A DNA stretch of 64,000 nt from Pseudomonas sp. 5P_3.1_Bac2. Its GTDB lineage: Bacteria; Pseudomonadota; Gammaproteobacteria; Pseudomonadales; Pseudomonadaceae. This document shows, in pieces, positions 19,149 to 30,655 of the stretch; the stretch's first letter is position 1, and each line of letters opens with the position of its first letter. The notes below the pieces were generated by a model. That model saw only the letters and a list, made by a program, of their open reading frames with translations. It had not been told where the DNA came from and searched no databases. The DNA lies in NCBI RefSeq assembly GCF_025465995.1, contig NZ_JANLNY010000006.1, positions 186,001-250,000 on the forward strand, read 5' to 3'. The translations under genes and the position numbers were made by a program.

Positions 19149-19493
19149 ATGACTCGCATCAAACTGTCCGCCTTGTTATTTGTTCTGTTTTGCACCATTC
19201 CCCCCGCGGCGATTGCCGCTGAAGCTAAAACCCCTCCAGCTCCAGCTCCAGCTCCAGCTCCAGCTCCAGCTCAGGCTCAGGCGCCTGCTACCCCAGGCAA
19301 AGTTAATCTCAATACGGCCGATGCGGCGACCTTGCAGCGCGAGTTATCCGGCATAGGTGCAGTCAAGGCTCAGGCGATCATCAGTTATCGCGAGGAGCAC
19401 GGTAAGTTCGCCTCGCCCGATGAGTTACTGGAGGTGAAAGGGATTGGCGCCGCGATCTTGGACCGTAACCGCGACAAACTCAGTGCCAACTAG
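19149..19493 (+). CDS. ComEA-like helix-hairpin-helix DNA-binding protein, secreted
   Basis: A 114-residue protein with a signal peptide (MTRIKLSALLFVLFCTIPPAAIA), a Pro-Ala/Gln-Ala linker at about 29-47, and a ComEA-type helix-hairpin-helix domain at about 50-114 (KVNLNTADAATLQRELSGIG, FASPDELLEVKGIGAAILDRNRD). ComEA proteins bind DNA in the periplasm and take part in uptake. A gene of this kind follows wbpM in P. aeruginosa as well. The linker is encoded by a perfect hexanucleotide repeat, so its length could change in steps of two residues. An AAAGGA site lies before the ATG and a terminator follows. Confidence 0.88.
   Translation: MTRIKLSALLFVLFCTIPPAAIAAEAKTPPAPAPAPAPAPAQAQAPATPGKVNLNTADAATLQRELSGIGAVKAQAIISYREEHGKFASPDELLEVKGIGAAILDRNRDKLSAN
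19235..19282 (+). repeat. Hexanucleotide tandem repeat in the ComEA-like gene
   Basis: Six perfect TCCAGC units at 19235-19270 followed by two TCAGGC units at 19271-19282. Each unit adds two residues (Pro-Ala or Gln-Ala) to the linker without shifting the frame. Confidence 0.95.
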
Positions 19494-19507
19494 ACGAGGT
19501 CTTAGTG

Positions 19508-19538
19508 ATTAAGGTCGGGATTTCCGGCCTTAATTTTT
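19508..19538 (+). terminator. Intrinsic terminator of the ComEA-like gene
   Basis: ATTAAGG at 19508-19514 pairs with CCTTAAT at 19528-19534, with an inner CGG/CCG pairing, followed by TTTT. Confidence 0.85.
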
Positions 19539-19708
19539 CAGGGTTGTCTGACGCATGCAGAGGCGGCCTACTTCCTAAATCCAGGCCAACCTCAGCCCAG
19601 CCCTCAGCGCAAGTTTGCCTAGCCTATTCAGCGCATTAATGGTGCGTGGGCTGCTGCAGCGCCTTAGTTACACTCAGGGCACATTCACTGCACATCAAGG
19701 CAGCCTCT

Positions 19709-20515
19709 ATGCATAACCGTATGATGATTACTGGCGCAGGTTCAGGCTTGGGGCGTGAAATCGCCTTGCGTTGGGCCCGGGAAGGCTGGCAGTTGGCCTT
19801 GGCCGATGTCAATGAAGCGGGTTTGCAAGAAACCCTGAAACTCGTTCGTGAGGCTGGTGGCGATGGTTTTACCCAGCGCTGCGATGTGCGCGACTACAGC
19901 CAGTTAACGGCCTTGGCCCAAGCTTGCGAAGAGAAGTTTGCGGGTATTGATGTCATCGTCAATAACGCTGGCGTCGCCTCGGGCGGCTTCTTCGGTGAGC
20001 TGTCACTGGAAGATTGGGACTGGCAGATTTCCATCAACCTGATGGGGGTGGTGAAGGGCTGTAAGGCGTTTCTACCCCTGTTGCTCAAGAGCCAAGGGCG
20101 CATCGTCAATATCGCTTCCATGGCCGCCTTGATGCAGGGCCCGGCCATGAGCAATTACAACGTGGCTAAGGCCGGCGTGGTGGCGTTGTCGGAAAGCCTG
20201 TTGATTGAGCTCAAGCTGAATAAGGTTGCGGTACACGTGGTCTGCCCCTCGTTTTTCCAAACCAACCTGCTGGATTCATTCCATGGCCCAACCCCTGAGA
20301 TGAAAGCCCAGGTAGGTAAGTTGTTGGAAAGCTCACCGATTACAGCGGCAGATATTGCCGATTACATTCACAGTGAGATCGCCAAGGGCAGCTTTATGAT
20401 TCTGCCCCACGAGCAGGGCCGAGTAGCCTGGGCCATCAAGCAGCAAAATCCGCAGCTGTTGTATGACGAGATGACAGCCATGGCCGACAAAATGCGTGCC
20501 CCGCGCACGAAGTAA
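19709..20515 (+). CDS. Short-chain dehydrogenase/reductase
   Basis: A 268-residue classical SDR. The nucleotide-binding TGAGSGLGREIA begins near residue 8, NNAG is near 86, the serine is in IVNIASMAAL, and YNVAKAG gives the Tyr-x3-Lys pair near 152-156. These define an active NAD(P)-dependent oxidoreductase, but the substrate cannot be read. The aspartate in LADVNEAG after the second strand is usual for NAD(H) preference. I chose the ATG at 19709 because it places the glycine motif at the usual depth; 21 in-frame codons upstream look non-coding. It stands alone between terminators and an MFS gene. Confidence 0.88.
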   Translation: MHNRMMITGAGSGLGREIALRWAREGWQLALADVNEAGLQETLKLVREAGGDGFTQRCDVRDYSQLTALAQACEEKFAGIDVIVNNAGVASGGFFGELSLEDWDWQISINLMGVVKGCKAFLPLLLKSQGRIVNIASMAALMQGPAMSNYNVAKAGVVALSESLLIELKLNKVAVHVVCPSFFQTNLLDSFHGPTPEMKAQVGKLLESSPITAADIADYIHSEIAKGSFMILPHEQGRVAWAIKQQNPQLLYDEMTAMADKMRAPRTK

Positions 20516-20616
20516 GCCACCTAGCCGGTTGACCCGTGCCGGATAAAACCGGTAGTTGCCTTGTTTGCCCGGCAGTGAGGGGGTAGGGTGCACGGGCTGG
20601 CGGTGGTCACCGCGTT

Positions 20617-21798
20617 ATGAATGGATGTTTTGTGAAGCCTTTACCCCGGGCCTTATTGCTATTGGCCCTGATCTTGGCCGCGATTAATTTGCGGCCAGGC
20701 ATTACCTCCCTTGCCCCCCTCATTGAACGTATCGCTGCTGAGTTAGGCTTAAGTCGTGGTTTGGTTAGCATGACCACTGCACTGCCGGTGCTGTGTATGG
20801 GGTTGCTGGCTCCGTTCGCGCCGCGATTGGCGCTGCGTTTAGGACTTGAGCGCAGTATTGCCCTGTGTCTGAGCCTGATCGCGGGGGCCTTGCTGTTACG
20901 TGCGCTGGGGCCGCACACCGGGCTGCTGATCGGCAGTGCTGGGCTTTTGGGCGCCGGGATCGCTGTGGCTGGCCCGCTGCTGTCGGGCTTTATCAAACGC
21001 CACTTTGCAGGCCGCATGGGCAACGTGGCGGCGTGGTACTCATTGTGTATGGCTGTTGGCGGTGCCAGCGGAGTGGTGCTGACTATTCCGGCCATGCACT
21101 GGCTGGCGGATGATTGGAACTTAGGCCTGGCGTTTTGGGCATTGCCGGCGCTGCTGGCGTTGCTGTTGTGGTGGTGGATTCCCAGCCACAGCGAAAGCCA
21201 AAGTACTGAAGCGCAAATGGGCTTGCCTTGGCGTGAGCCTCGGGCTTGGCTGTTGAGCGCCTTCTTTGCCTTGCAGGCTGGGTTGTTTTACACCTTGGCG
21301 ACTTGGGCTGTGGCGCGCTATCACGAGGCTGGCCTGAGCTTGTTACATAGCAACAGCCTGTTCAGTCTGACCATGTTAATGGGCCTGCCCAGCTCTTTTG
21401 TGATGCCGTGGTTGGGCCAGCGCTTTGGCAATCGCTACGCCATGATGATGGGCTGTGGCCTGCTGGCTTCGCTGTGCTTGGCAATGATCACCTTTGCCCC
21501 CAAGGTCGTGCCTGAGCTCTGGGCGGTGGGCATCGGCTTTGCCTTAAGCGGCTCGTTCTCCCTCGCCTTATTGCTGCCTTTGGCGGAAGCCGGTTCGCCG
21601 CTGGCCGTGAGCCGTTGGACGGCGATGATGCTCTGCTGCGGCTATTGCACGGCCTGCGTGACGCCGGTTTTAACCGGACTGCTGCGCGATCTTTCCGGTA
21701 ACTATCAAGTGCCCTTTGTCCTGTTGACCAGTCTGGCGCTACTGATGACGGTGCTGGCGTGGTACCTGCAACCGAAAGTGCGGCGCTCGTCCCGTTAA
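20617..21798 (+). CDS. MFS transporter, CynX/NimT-type
   Basis: A 393-residue membrane protein with twelve predicted hydrophobic segments. It opens with LPRALLLLALILAAINLRPGITSLAPLIERIAAELGLS, the hallmark of the CynX/NimT branch of the major facilitator superfamily (cyanate or 2-nitroimidazole transporters). Substrate is unknown. No clear RBS precedes the ATG at 20617; a GTG at 20632 is an alternative start. It follows the SDR on the same strand by about 100 bases without an evident terminator, so the two may be co-transcribed. Confidence 0.85.
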   Translation: MNGCFVKPLPRALLLLALILAAINLRPGITSLAPLIERIAAELGLSRGLVSMTTALPVLCMGLLAPFAPRLALRLGLERSIALCLSLIAGALLLRALGPHTGLLIGSAGLLGAGIAVAGPLLSGFIKRHFAGRMGNVAAWYSLCMAVGGASGVVLTIPAMHWLADDWNLGLAFWALPALLALLLWWWIPSHSESQSTEAQMGLPWREPRAWLLSAFFALQAGLFYTLATWAVARYHEAGLSLLHSNSLFSLTMLMGLPSSFVMPWLGQRFGNRYAMMMGCGLLASLCLAMITFAPKVVPELWAVGIGFALSGSFSLALLLPLAEAGSPLAVSRWTAMMLCCGYCTACVTPVLTGLLRDLSGNYQVPFVLLTSLALLMTVLAWYLQPKVRRSSR

Positions 21799-21878
21799 CG
21801 CGGGGCAGTTGGCGGCAATGGTTCCCTCGCTTGCTGGCACTGTGATAGAAGGCAGCCTGAATCTACTGGAGTGCTGGT

Positions 21879-22307
21879 GTGGAGTCTGAGTCCATCGTTT
21901 ACGGCTGCATTCGTGACTGGCCTGGCGCTGAGCCGGGGCAAACCCGCTTGCGCCGCGTGCACAATCAGCAGGTGTTGGCTTCTCTGGCCCCGCTTGAGGC
22001 ATGGAGCCTGCTCGGCGCGCAGATGTTCGCGCGCACTGAGCTGGCAGCCGACGCCGTGCAGCAGACCCAAGTGATTCACTTCGCCGCCAGCTATGCCACG
22101 GTCGAATATGAATGGGCTCTATGGATTAAAGAGTTCGAAGCCCTGCTCAAGCGTTTGTACTGGAGCAGCGCGGTGGTCCACCTGGAGACCGAACTCAATG
22201 GCACCCATACCTTTCGTTGGGAGTCCGATAACGGCGGGCACAGCCCGCAAGAAGGCGAGCTGCGCGTGCGCTGTGCATGGGAGCGCGAGGGCGGGGTACG
22301 GGCTTAG
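21879..22307 (+). CDS. Conserved Pseudomonas protein of unknown function
   Basis: A 142-residue soluble protein I recognise only as a conserved Pseudomonas hypothetical. It has no signal peptide or membrane segment and is rich in tryptophan and acidic residues (EYEWALWIKEFEALL, LYWSSAVVHLETELNGTHTFRWESD). The GTG start is supported by GGAG seven bases upstream. Its end overlaps the tail of the yheU-like gene on the other strand by four bases. No function can be assigned. Confidence 0.75.
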   Translation: MESESIVYGCIRDWPGAEPGQTRLRRVHNQQVLASLAPLEAWSLLGAQMFARTELAADAVQQTQVIHFAASYATVEYEWALWIKEFEALLKRLYWSSAVVHLETELNGTHTFRWESDNGGHSPQEGELRVRCAWEREGGVRA

Positions 22308-22558
22308 TCTTCGGCTTCCAACGCTTGCAGGGCGTCGAGCCATTCCTTGGGCACTTCTTGCTTGAGCGCCAACTGACATTGTTGGCTTTCCGGATCAAAT
22401 ACGATCACTGCCTGACCCTTGCTTAAGGCCAAGCGCACCCGTTCAACCCGGGTGGTCAGCGGCGTTTCATCGCCATTGTCGGTGCCGTCGCGGGTGACAA
22501 AATCTTCGATCAGGCGTTGCAGGGTGTCGGCTTCAAGCAGGTGGTAGGGAATTAACAC
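22304..22558 (-). CDS. YheU family protein (UPF0270)
   Basis: An 84-residue protein beginning MLIPYHLLEADTLQRLIEDFVTRDGTDNG, the signature of the YheU/UPF0270 family; its function is not known to me. It uses a GTG start. It lies tail-to-tail with the preceding plus-strand gene (four-base overlap) and 50 bases downstream of the hybrid sensor kinase on the same strand, so it may be the last gene of that transcript. P. aeruginosa has the same pair as far as I recall. Confidence 0.85.
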   Translation of the reverse strand: MLIPYHLLEADTLQRLIEDFVTRDGTDNGDETPLTTRVERVRLALSKGQAVIVFDPESQQCQLALKQEVPKEWLDALQALEAED

Positions 22559-22608
22559 GGGGTTCTCCAGCGCACGGGCGATGGCCAGCGTCGCGCGGTT
22601 AAGCGGAT

Positions 22609-25365
<2,757 letters not shown>

Positions 25366-25505
25366 TCAAGAAGGGCAGCGGGTAAAGGCAATGTGGCTGT
25401 ATAGCCATTTGCCCGGAACAGCTATGGCCAGCAATACTCCTAGATTAGATCGCAATAGCTCAGGGCGTGGCCGCACTCAATCTGGCGACCACGGCTGGCT
25501 GAGGG

Positions 25506-26951
25506 TTAACGTTGGGTGCCTGCTTTGGGCTGGCGGTAGAGGTCGAGTAACACTTGGTCGAGAATCGACGAAGCACCCCATGGCCGTGGATCGTTGAGGA
25601 TCGCTACCACTGCCCAGCTATTACCGTTGCTGTCACGGCTGAAACCGGCGATGGCGCGCACGTTATTCAGGGTGCCGGTTTTGATCCGCGCCTGGCCGGC
25701 CAGCGGGGTATTGCGCAAGCGTTTACGCATGGTGCCGTCGGTGCCGACGATTGGCAGCGAACTCATAAACTCGGCGGCATAGGGGCTACGCCAGGCGGCC
25801 TGGAGTAATGCGGCCATTTCCCGGGCATTGACCCGCTCATCACGGGACAGCCCCGAGCCATTCTCCATGACCAAATGCGGGGCGGTGATGCCCTTACCTG
25901 CCAGCCAAGCGCGAATCGCGCGTTGTGCCGCTTTGCTGTCATCGGCATCGGCGCTGGTGCGGAACTTGGCGCCAATGCTGAGGAACAGCTGGCGGGCCAT
26001 GGTGTTGTTACTGTACTTGTTGATGTCGCGGATGATTTCCGCCAAGTCTGGCGAATAAGCGCGTGCCAGTAGGCGGGCCTTATCCGGCACGGCGCCCGAG
26101 CGGTCGTGGCCGCGGATGCTGCCGCCGAGTTCTTTCCAGATTGCGCGAATCGCGCCTGCGGCATAGCTAGGATGGTCCAGCAGCGACAGATAGGTTTGCG
26201 AGCTGCAGCCTTCGGCCAATTGCCCGGTCACTACAACGGTGGTGCCATTGGCGTCGGTCCCCGGGCTGTAGCGCACATCAGGCCAGCCTGGGCACTGTGC
26301 AGCCGGCAGCGCTTTGACGCGGTTTTCTATGCGGATCGCCTCAATCGGTGGCTCAGTGGCGATGATGACTTTGCCGCCTTCGTTGCGGGCGATAAAGCGC
26401 AGGGCTTTGAGGTTGACCAGCAGCGAATCAGGGGTTACCAGAAATGGCTTATAGGCATCGCCGCCATCATCGTTAAAGCTGGGTAGCGCTGGTGGGTTGA
26501 AGTAGTTGCGGTCCAACACCAAGTCGCCGGTGATTTGCTGCACACCGTTGGCGCGCAGGTCACGCAGCAACAGCCAGAGTTTTTCCATATTGAGTTTCGG
26601 GTCACCGCCACCTTTGAGGAACAAGTTGCCATTGAGCACGCCATTGTTCAGTTGGCCATCGGTGTAAAACTCGGTTTTCCATTGGTAAGTCGGGCCCAGC
26701 AGCTCCAGCGCCGCATAGGTGGTGACCAGCTTCATGGTCGAGGCTGGGTTAACCGAAACATCGGAGTTATAGAAGGTGCTGCTGCCCGGCCCGTTGAGCG
26801 GGATGGTCACCACGGACAGCGACTGACTGTTGATTTTGTTGGTTTTGAGTGCCTGCTGCACTTTGTTGGAGAGAGCCGGTGCGGCGGCCAGAGGTAAACA
26901 AACAGGCAGAAGCAGGGTAACGATGGCCAACTGGCGTAACGATTTGATCAT
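25506..26951 (-). CDS. dacB: D-alanyl-D-alanine carboxypeptidase/endopeptidase (PBP4)
   Basis: A 481-residue class C penicillin-binding protein with a signal peptide (1-24). The three active-site motifs are STMK (S71, K74), SNN in NKYSNNTMARQ, and KTG in ARIKTGTLNNVRAIAG. It trims or cleaves cross-links in periplasmic peptidoglycan; loss of PBP4 in P. aeruginosa derepresses AmpC. Start: the ATG at 26951 gives a clean signal peptide; a TTG two codons upstream is possible. It is divergent from yggL across about 230 bases that must hold both promoters. Confidence 0.95.
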   Translation of the reverse strand: MIKSLRQLAIVTLLLPVCLPLAAAPALSNKVQQALKTNKINSQSLSVVTIPLNGPGSSTFYNSDVSVNPASTMKLVTTYAALELLGPTYQWKTEFYTDGQLNNGVLNGNLFLKGGGDPKLNMEKLWLLLRDLRANGVQQITGDLVLDRNYFNPPALPSFNDDGGDAYKPFLVTPDSLLVNLKALRFIARNEGGKVIIATEPPIEAIRIENRVKALPAAQCPGWPDVRYSPGTDANGTTVVVTGQLAEGCSSQTYLSLLDHPSYAAGAIRAIWKELGGSIRGHDRSGAVPDKARLLARAYSPDLAEIIRDINKYSNNTMARQLFLSIGAKFRTSADADDSKAAQRAIRAWLAGKGITAPHLVMENGSGLSRDERVNAREMAALLQAAWRSPYAAEFMSSLPIVGTDGTMRKRLRNTPLAGQARIKTGTLNNVRAIAGFSRDSNGNSWAVVAILNDPRPWGASSILDQVLLDLYRQPKAGTQR

Positions 26952-27182
26952 GGGCAAATACCCTGCGCTGAGATGAAAAGGTAAACGTGCATGGGCTGCA
27001 TTCCTTGCAACGAGTGAATAGCCTCGGATTATGCCCCAATCAGGCCCTTGGCGCAGGCTTGTTACACCGTGTTTCCATGGCCTTTCAGCGCTTGCCGAAG
27101 ATCGCGGGAAATTTTCTAAACGGGCATGTAGGGCGCGAAACTGCTAGAGTACGGCGCGTAATTACTTTTGAGGATTGTTTCT

Positions 27183-27524
27183 ATGGCTACTAACCGTTCC
27201 CGCCGTCTGCGCAAAAAACTCTGCGTGGATGAATTCCAGGAACTGGGTTTTGAGCTGAACCTGAACTTCAAACAAGACCTGTCCGATGAAGCTATCGATA
27301 GCTTCCTTGAGCAGTTCCTGCGTGAAGCGATGGAAGCCAACGGCCTGGGTTATGTGGGCGGCGATGACTTCGGTCTGGTGTGCCTGGCTAAACGTGGCTC
27401 GGTCAGCGAAGAGCAGCGCACTGCTGTTGACGCTTGGCTCAAAGGCCGTAGCGAGCTGGCTGACTACACCGCTAGCCCGCTGATCGACGTGTGGTACCCG
27501 GAAAACGCGGTTAACCCAGCGTGA
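27183..27524 (+). CDS. yggL: YggL family protein (DUF469), 50S-associated
   Basis: A 113-residue acidic protein starting MATNRSRRLRKKLCVDEFQELGF, the unmistakable YggL/DUF469 pattern, and ending SPLIDVWYPENA. E. coli YggL is a ribosome large-subunit associated factor of uncertain role. A GAGGA site lies upstream of the ATG. An inverted repeat after the stop separates it from the convergent HD-GYP gene. Confidence 0.92.
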   Translation: MATNRSRRLRKKLCVDEFQELGFELNLNFKQDLSDEAIDSFLEQFLREAMEANGLGYVGGDDFGLVCLAKRGSVSEEQRTAVDAWLKGRSELADYTASPLIDVWYPENAVNPA

Positions 27525-27529
27525 TCCCA

Positions 27530-27561
27530 GCAAGCGAGGCGCTCTGCAGCGTCTCGCTTGC
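27530..27561. terminator. Inverted repeat between convergent yggL and HD-GYP genes
   Basis: GCAAGCGAG at 27530-27538 pairs perfectly with CTCGCTTGC at 27553-27561. There is no T run, so termination activity is uncertain. Confidence 0.5.
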
Positions 27562-27573
27562 CACCCTTGCGCG

Positions 27574-30543
27574 CTATACCGGCAGGGCTTCAGTTAAACC
27601 TGCCAGCGCCAATATCCCCCGCTCATCGACCTGATCAATCTGTTCGTGACGTAGAAACTGCTCCGCATAGCGGCGGTACACCTGTGCCTGGATAAACAGG
27701 CCGAACAGCTCGGGGTCGATATGTCCGCTCAGACACATCCCGGCCATGATGATTAGCGCGTCGGAGAGCATCTTGCCCTTTTTGTACGGGCGATCGACTG
27801 CGGTCAGGGCTTCAAAGATATCCGCCACGGCCATGATGCGCGCCGGCAAACTCATCTCATGACGCTTAAGGCGTTTGGGATAACCCGTGCCATCCATTTT
27901 TTCGTGGTGCCCCCCCGCAATCTCCGCCACTTTGCTCAAGTGCGCAGGGAAGGGCAGGTGGCTAAGCATGCGGATGGTCTGCACCATGTGTCCGTTGATG
28001 ATGTAACGCTCTTCGGCGGTGAGCGTGCCGCGGCCGATGCTGAGGTTGTACAGCTCGCCACGGTTGTATTTGTACTGCGGCACCTCGAGTTGGAAGCCCC
28101 AGGGGTTGTCGGCTGGAATGCACTCACTGGGCGGGCGCTCGATCAGGTGGATGGCTTTGTCGCTGAGCAAGTTTTCTCGGGTTGGCAGTGTCGGGGCCGG
28201 GCTGCGTGCATGGCGCAGTTGCTCTTCCCAAGACACCCCAAGGCGATCATCTAGGGTGCGCAGCCAACTGCGTGTAGCGATCTGCCGCAGACGTTGCAGG
28301 TCGGCCTCCAGCATCAACTCCGCGCCCTTGTTACAGCGGGCGACGAAGGCGAAGTCATCATCCAGGCTGGCCAACAGCTGATCGCGTGCCTGGGCCAAAC
28401 TCTCGGCCTCGCCACCGTTGGCCACGCTTTGCCAATAGCTGATCCAGGCATCGCGCTTGAGCACTTCGAAACGCATGCGGATCTCATGGATGCGATCGTA
28501 GAGAGTCTCCAGTTTGGTGGCCTTGTCCACCACATACTCCGGCACCGTGACCTTGCCGCAGTCGTGCAGCCAGGCGGCGATGTGCAGCGCTTCCCAATCC
28601 TCTTCGTTGGGCTGGTAATCCTTAAACGCCGGCTCGTTGCTGTCGGCGGCGGCCTTGGCCAGCATAAAGGTGATTTCCGGCACGCGTTGACAGTGCCCGC
28701 CGGTATAGGGACTTTTGGCGTCGATGGCGCCGGCAATCAGTTGGATGAAGGAGTCGAGCAGCTTCTTTTGCTGATCCAACAGGCGCTGGCTTTCAATGCA
28801 CAGCGCGGCCACCCCGGACACTGCCTCGATATAGGCAATGCGCTCCGGGCGTAGCATGGCTAGCTCATCACCGTCCGCGCTTTGACGCTGTATAAACAGC
28901 AGCACGCCCAAGGTATGGCCTTGGCGGTTGTGCAGGCCGGTACTGACCACATGTACCCGAGGGCTGTCTAAGGCCTGCAGCAACCCTTGGAAGCCTTGGG
29001 CTTCACTAACATTCAAGGTCAGCGTGGTGCTTTTGCCGCCATTGGCGACCTGTGCCAACCAACCGGGCAGCTTGCGGTCATGCATGGCGAAGCTGGGGAT
29101 TTGCTGCTGCTCCAGGCTGTGTTGCTGATGGTCGATAAACAGCCCGTGGGGTTCCAGCCGGCCCGTGCTGGCGTCGCGCAAATACAGGAGACCGGCGCAG
29201 GCTTCGCTAAGCTCGACGGTCTCGCGCAATACGCGCTTAAGCAGTGGGTCGAAGCGCGTCTCGGCGGAGAGTCCGGCGGTGATGTCGTGGAAGCTGGCGA
29301 TGGTGTCTTTCATATGCTTCATGGCCACCGCCAGTTGGTCGACTTCCTTGACCATGCTGCGGCCACTGGCCGGGTGTTTGAAATCAAAGCGGCGAATCGC
29401 TTCAGCCTCGCCAACCAGCATGCGCAAGGGTTTAACCAGCAGATTGGCCAGCCACCAAGCCAGCGGAATACACAGCAACAAAATGACTAAAGTCAGCGCC
29501 GCCATTTGCCAGCGAATGCGATAGGCATCGGCCAGCAGTTCGTGCTCCGGAGCCATTAGCAGCAGGCGCAGGCCTTGAGGGCCGCCTTCGCGCAGTTGGC
29601 TAAAGGAAATTTGCCAGCGCTGCTCATCGATGATCACGCTGCCTTGTTGATCGTCCTGTAAGTCCAGCTGGAGAAACTTGGCCAGCACCGGACTTAGATT
29701 CTCGACCTGGGCCAGTTGCAGTTGCTCGCCCGGCACTACCAAGCGGGAGCTGTCCGGATAAGCCACGGCGCTGCCGTCGGGGCTGTACAGCACCGCTTCG
29801 GAGGAAGGGGGCAGGTCATTGTTGGCCAGGGTCGCCGATAAGTCGGCCAGGGTCAGGTCGGCGCCGAGCACCGTGCCATCCCGGCTTTTACGGGCGAGAG
29901 TGGTGCCGATTTCGCGGGTCGAGAAAAAACTATAGGGCGTAGTGGTGAAGTGGCCTTCACTGGCCAAGGCGCTGCTGTACCAAGGACGCGTGCGTGGGTC
30001 GTAGCTCTCTTTAAGATTTTGCCGGCGGCTAATCGGCTGCAGGTTTTCATCGATAAACAGGTATTCCGAATCGCTGCGCTGCTGGCTGTAGCGATCGATG
30101 CTCCACACCTGATACGCAGCATTGGGCGGCGCCACGAAGATCTCGCGCAGCATGTCGCTGCGTATTGGCCGCACCATAAAAAAACTGCCGTCGGCATAAC
30201 CGATATAGATCGAGGCCAGTTTGGGATTGTCGCGCAGGGCTTGGGTGAAGGTCGGCAGCAAGCCCATCCGCGCATGGCGGTCTTGCCCTGTAAGCTGCTC
30301 GTTACGCACCAGCAAATTGAGCATCAGGCGAATGGGTTGGTAAGTGTGCTGCAGGTCGCTCTCGACCTTTTCGCGCATTTGCTTAAACAGCTGCTCGCTG
30401 CTGCTGAGGATGATCTTGCTGGTCTGCTGGTAGTTAAACAGCCCCAGCACAGTACCGCAGAGGAGTAACAGTAAGGTGAATAACACACTGATGTGAATAT
30501 GCAGGGCAAAGCGGCGGCTGTTGAGCCAGGGCTTAGGGTGCAT
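27574..30543 (-). CDS. HD-GYP domain protein with periplasmic sensor, HAMP and GAF-like region
   Basis: A 989-residue membrane protein. Transmembrane helices near 12-40 and 335-360 flank a Cache-type periplasmic domain (WSIDRYSQQRSDSEYLFIDE, PRTRPWYSSAL). A HAMP linker (LVKPLRMLVGEAEAI) and a GAF-like region (about 415-590) lead to an HD phosphohydrolase domain: GGHCQRVPEI, WLHDCGKV, HHEKMDGTGYPKRL and ADIFEALTAVDRPYK. HD and GYP motifs are intact, so c-di-GMP hydrolysis is predicted. The HD domain carries an insert of about 150 residues between the HD and GYP parts. The ATG at 30543 has an AAGG site; a GTG six codons upstream lacks one. Two genes of other function separate it from the EAL gene on the same strand. 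Confidence 0.9.
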   Translation of the reverse strand: MHPKPWLNSRRFALHIHISVLFTLLLLLCGTVLGLFNYQQTSKIILSSSEQLFKQMREKVESDLQHTYQPIRLMLNLLVRNEQLTGQDRHARMGLLPTFTQALRDNPKLASIYIGYADGSFFMVRPIRSDMLREIFVAPPNAAYQVWSIDRYSQQRSDSEYLFIDENLQPISRRQNLKESYDPRTRPWYSSALASEGHFTTTPYSFFSTREIGTTLARKSRDGTVLGADLTLADLSATLANNDLPPSSEAVLYSPDGSAVAYPDSSRLVVPGEQLQLAQVENLSPVLAKFLQLDLQDDQQGSVIIDEQRWQISFSQLREGGPQGLRLLLMAPEHELLADAYRIRWQMAALTLVILLLCIPLAWWLANLLVKPLRMLVGEAEAIRRFDFKHPASGRSMVKEVDQLAVAMKHMKDTIASFHDITAGLSAETRFDPLLKRVLRETVELSEACAGLLYLRDASTGRLEPHGLFIDHQQHSLEQQQIPSFAMHDRKLPGWLAQVANGGKSTTLTLNVSEAQGFQGLLQALDSPRVHVVSTGLHNRQGHTLGVLLFIQRQSADGDELAMLRPERIAYIEAVSGVAALCIESQRLLDQQKKLLDSFIQLIAGAIDAKSPYTGGHCQRVPEITFMLAKAAADSNEPAFKDYQPNEEDWEALHIAAWLHDCGKVTVPEYVVDKATKLETLYDRIHEIRMRFEVLKRDAWISYWQSVANGGEAESLAQARDQLLASLDDDFAFVARCNKGAELMLEADLQRLRQIATRSWLRTLDDRLGVSWEEQLRHARSPAPTLPTRENLLSDKAIHLIERPPSECIPADNPWGFQLEVPQYKYNRGELYNLSIGRGTLTAEERYIINGHMVQTIRMLSHLPFPAHLSKVAEIAGGHHEKMDGTGYPKRLKRHEMSLPARIMAVADIFEALTAVDRPYKKGKMLSDALIIMAGMCLSGHIDPELFGLFIQAQVYRRYAEQFLRHEQIDQVDERGILALAGLTEALPV

Positions 30544-30655
30544 GTGGGGCGCCTTGATCACTGATAAGTCAGTTCAAAGCATAGTCAGGCTTGTTGGCTT
30601 TGCTCGAGTAAAACCCTAGGTTTTAGTACAAAAGTTCAACTAATTTTCCGACCCG

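Noticed and set aside
28889..28902. CTGTATAAACAG as an SOS box
   Set aside because: Spacing between CTG and CAG is six, not ten, and it lies inside the HD-GYP coding region.
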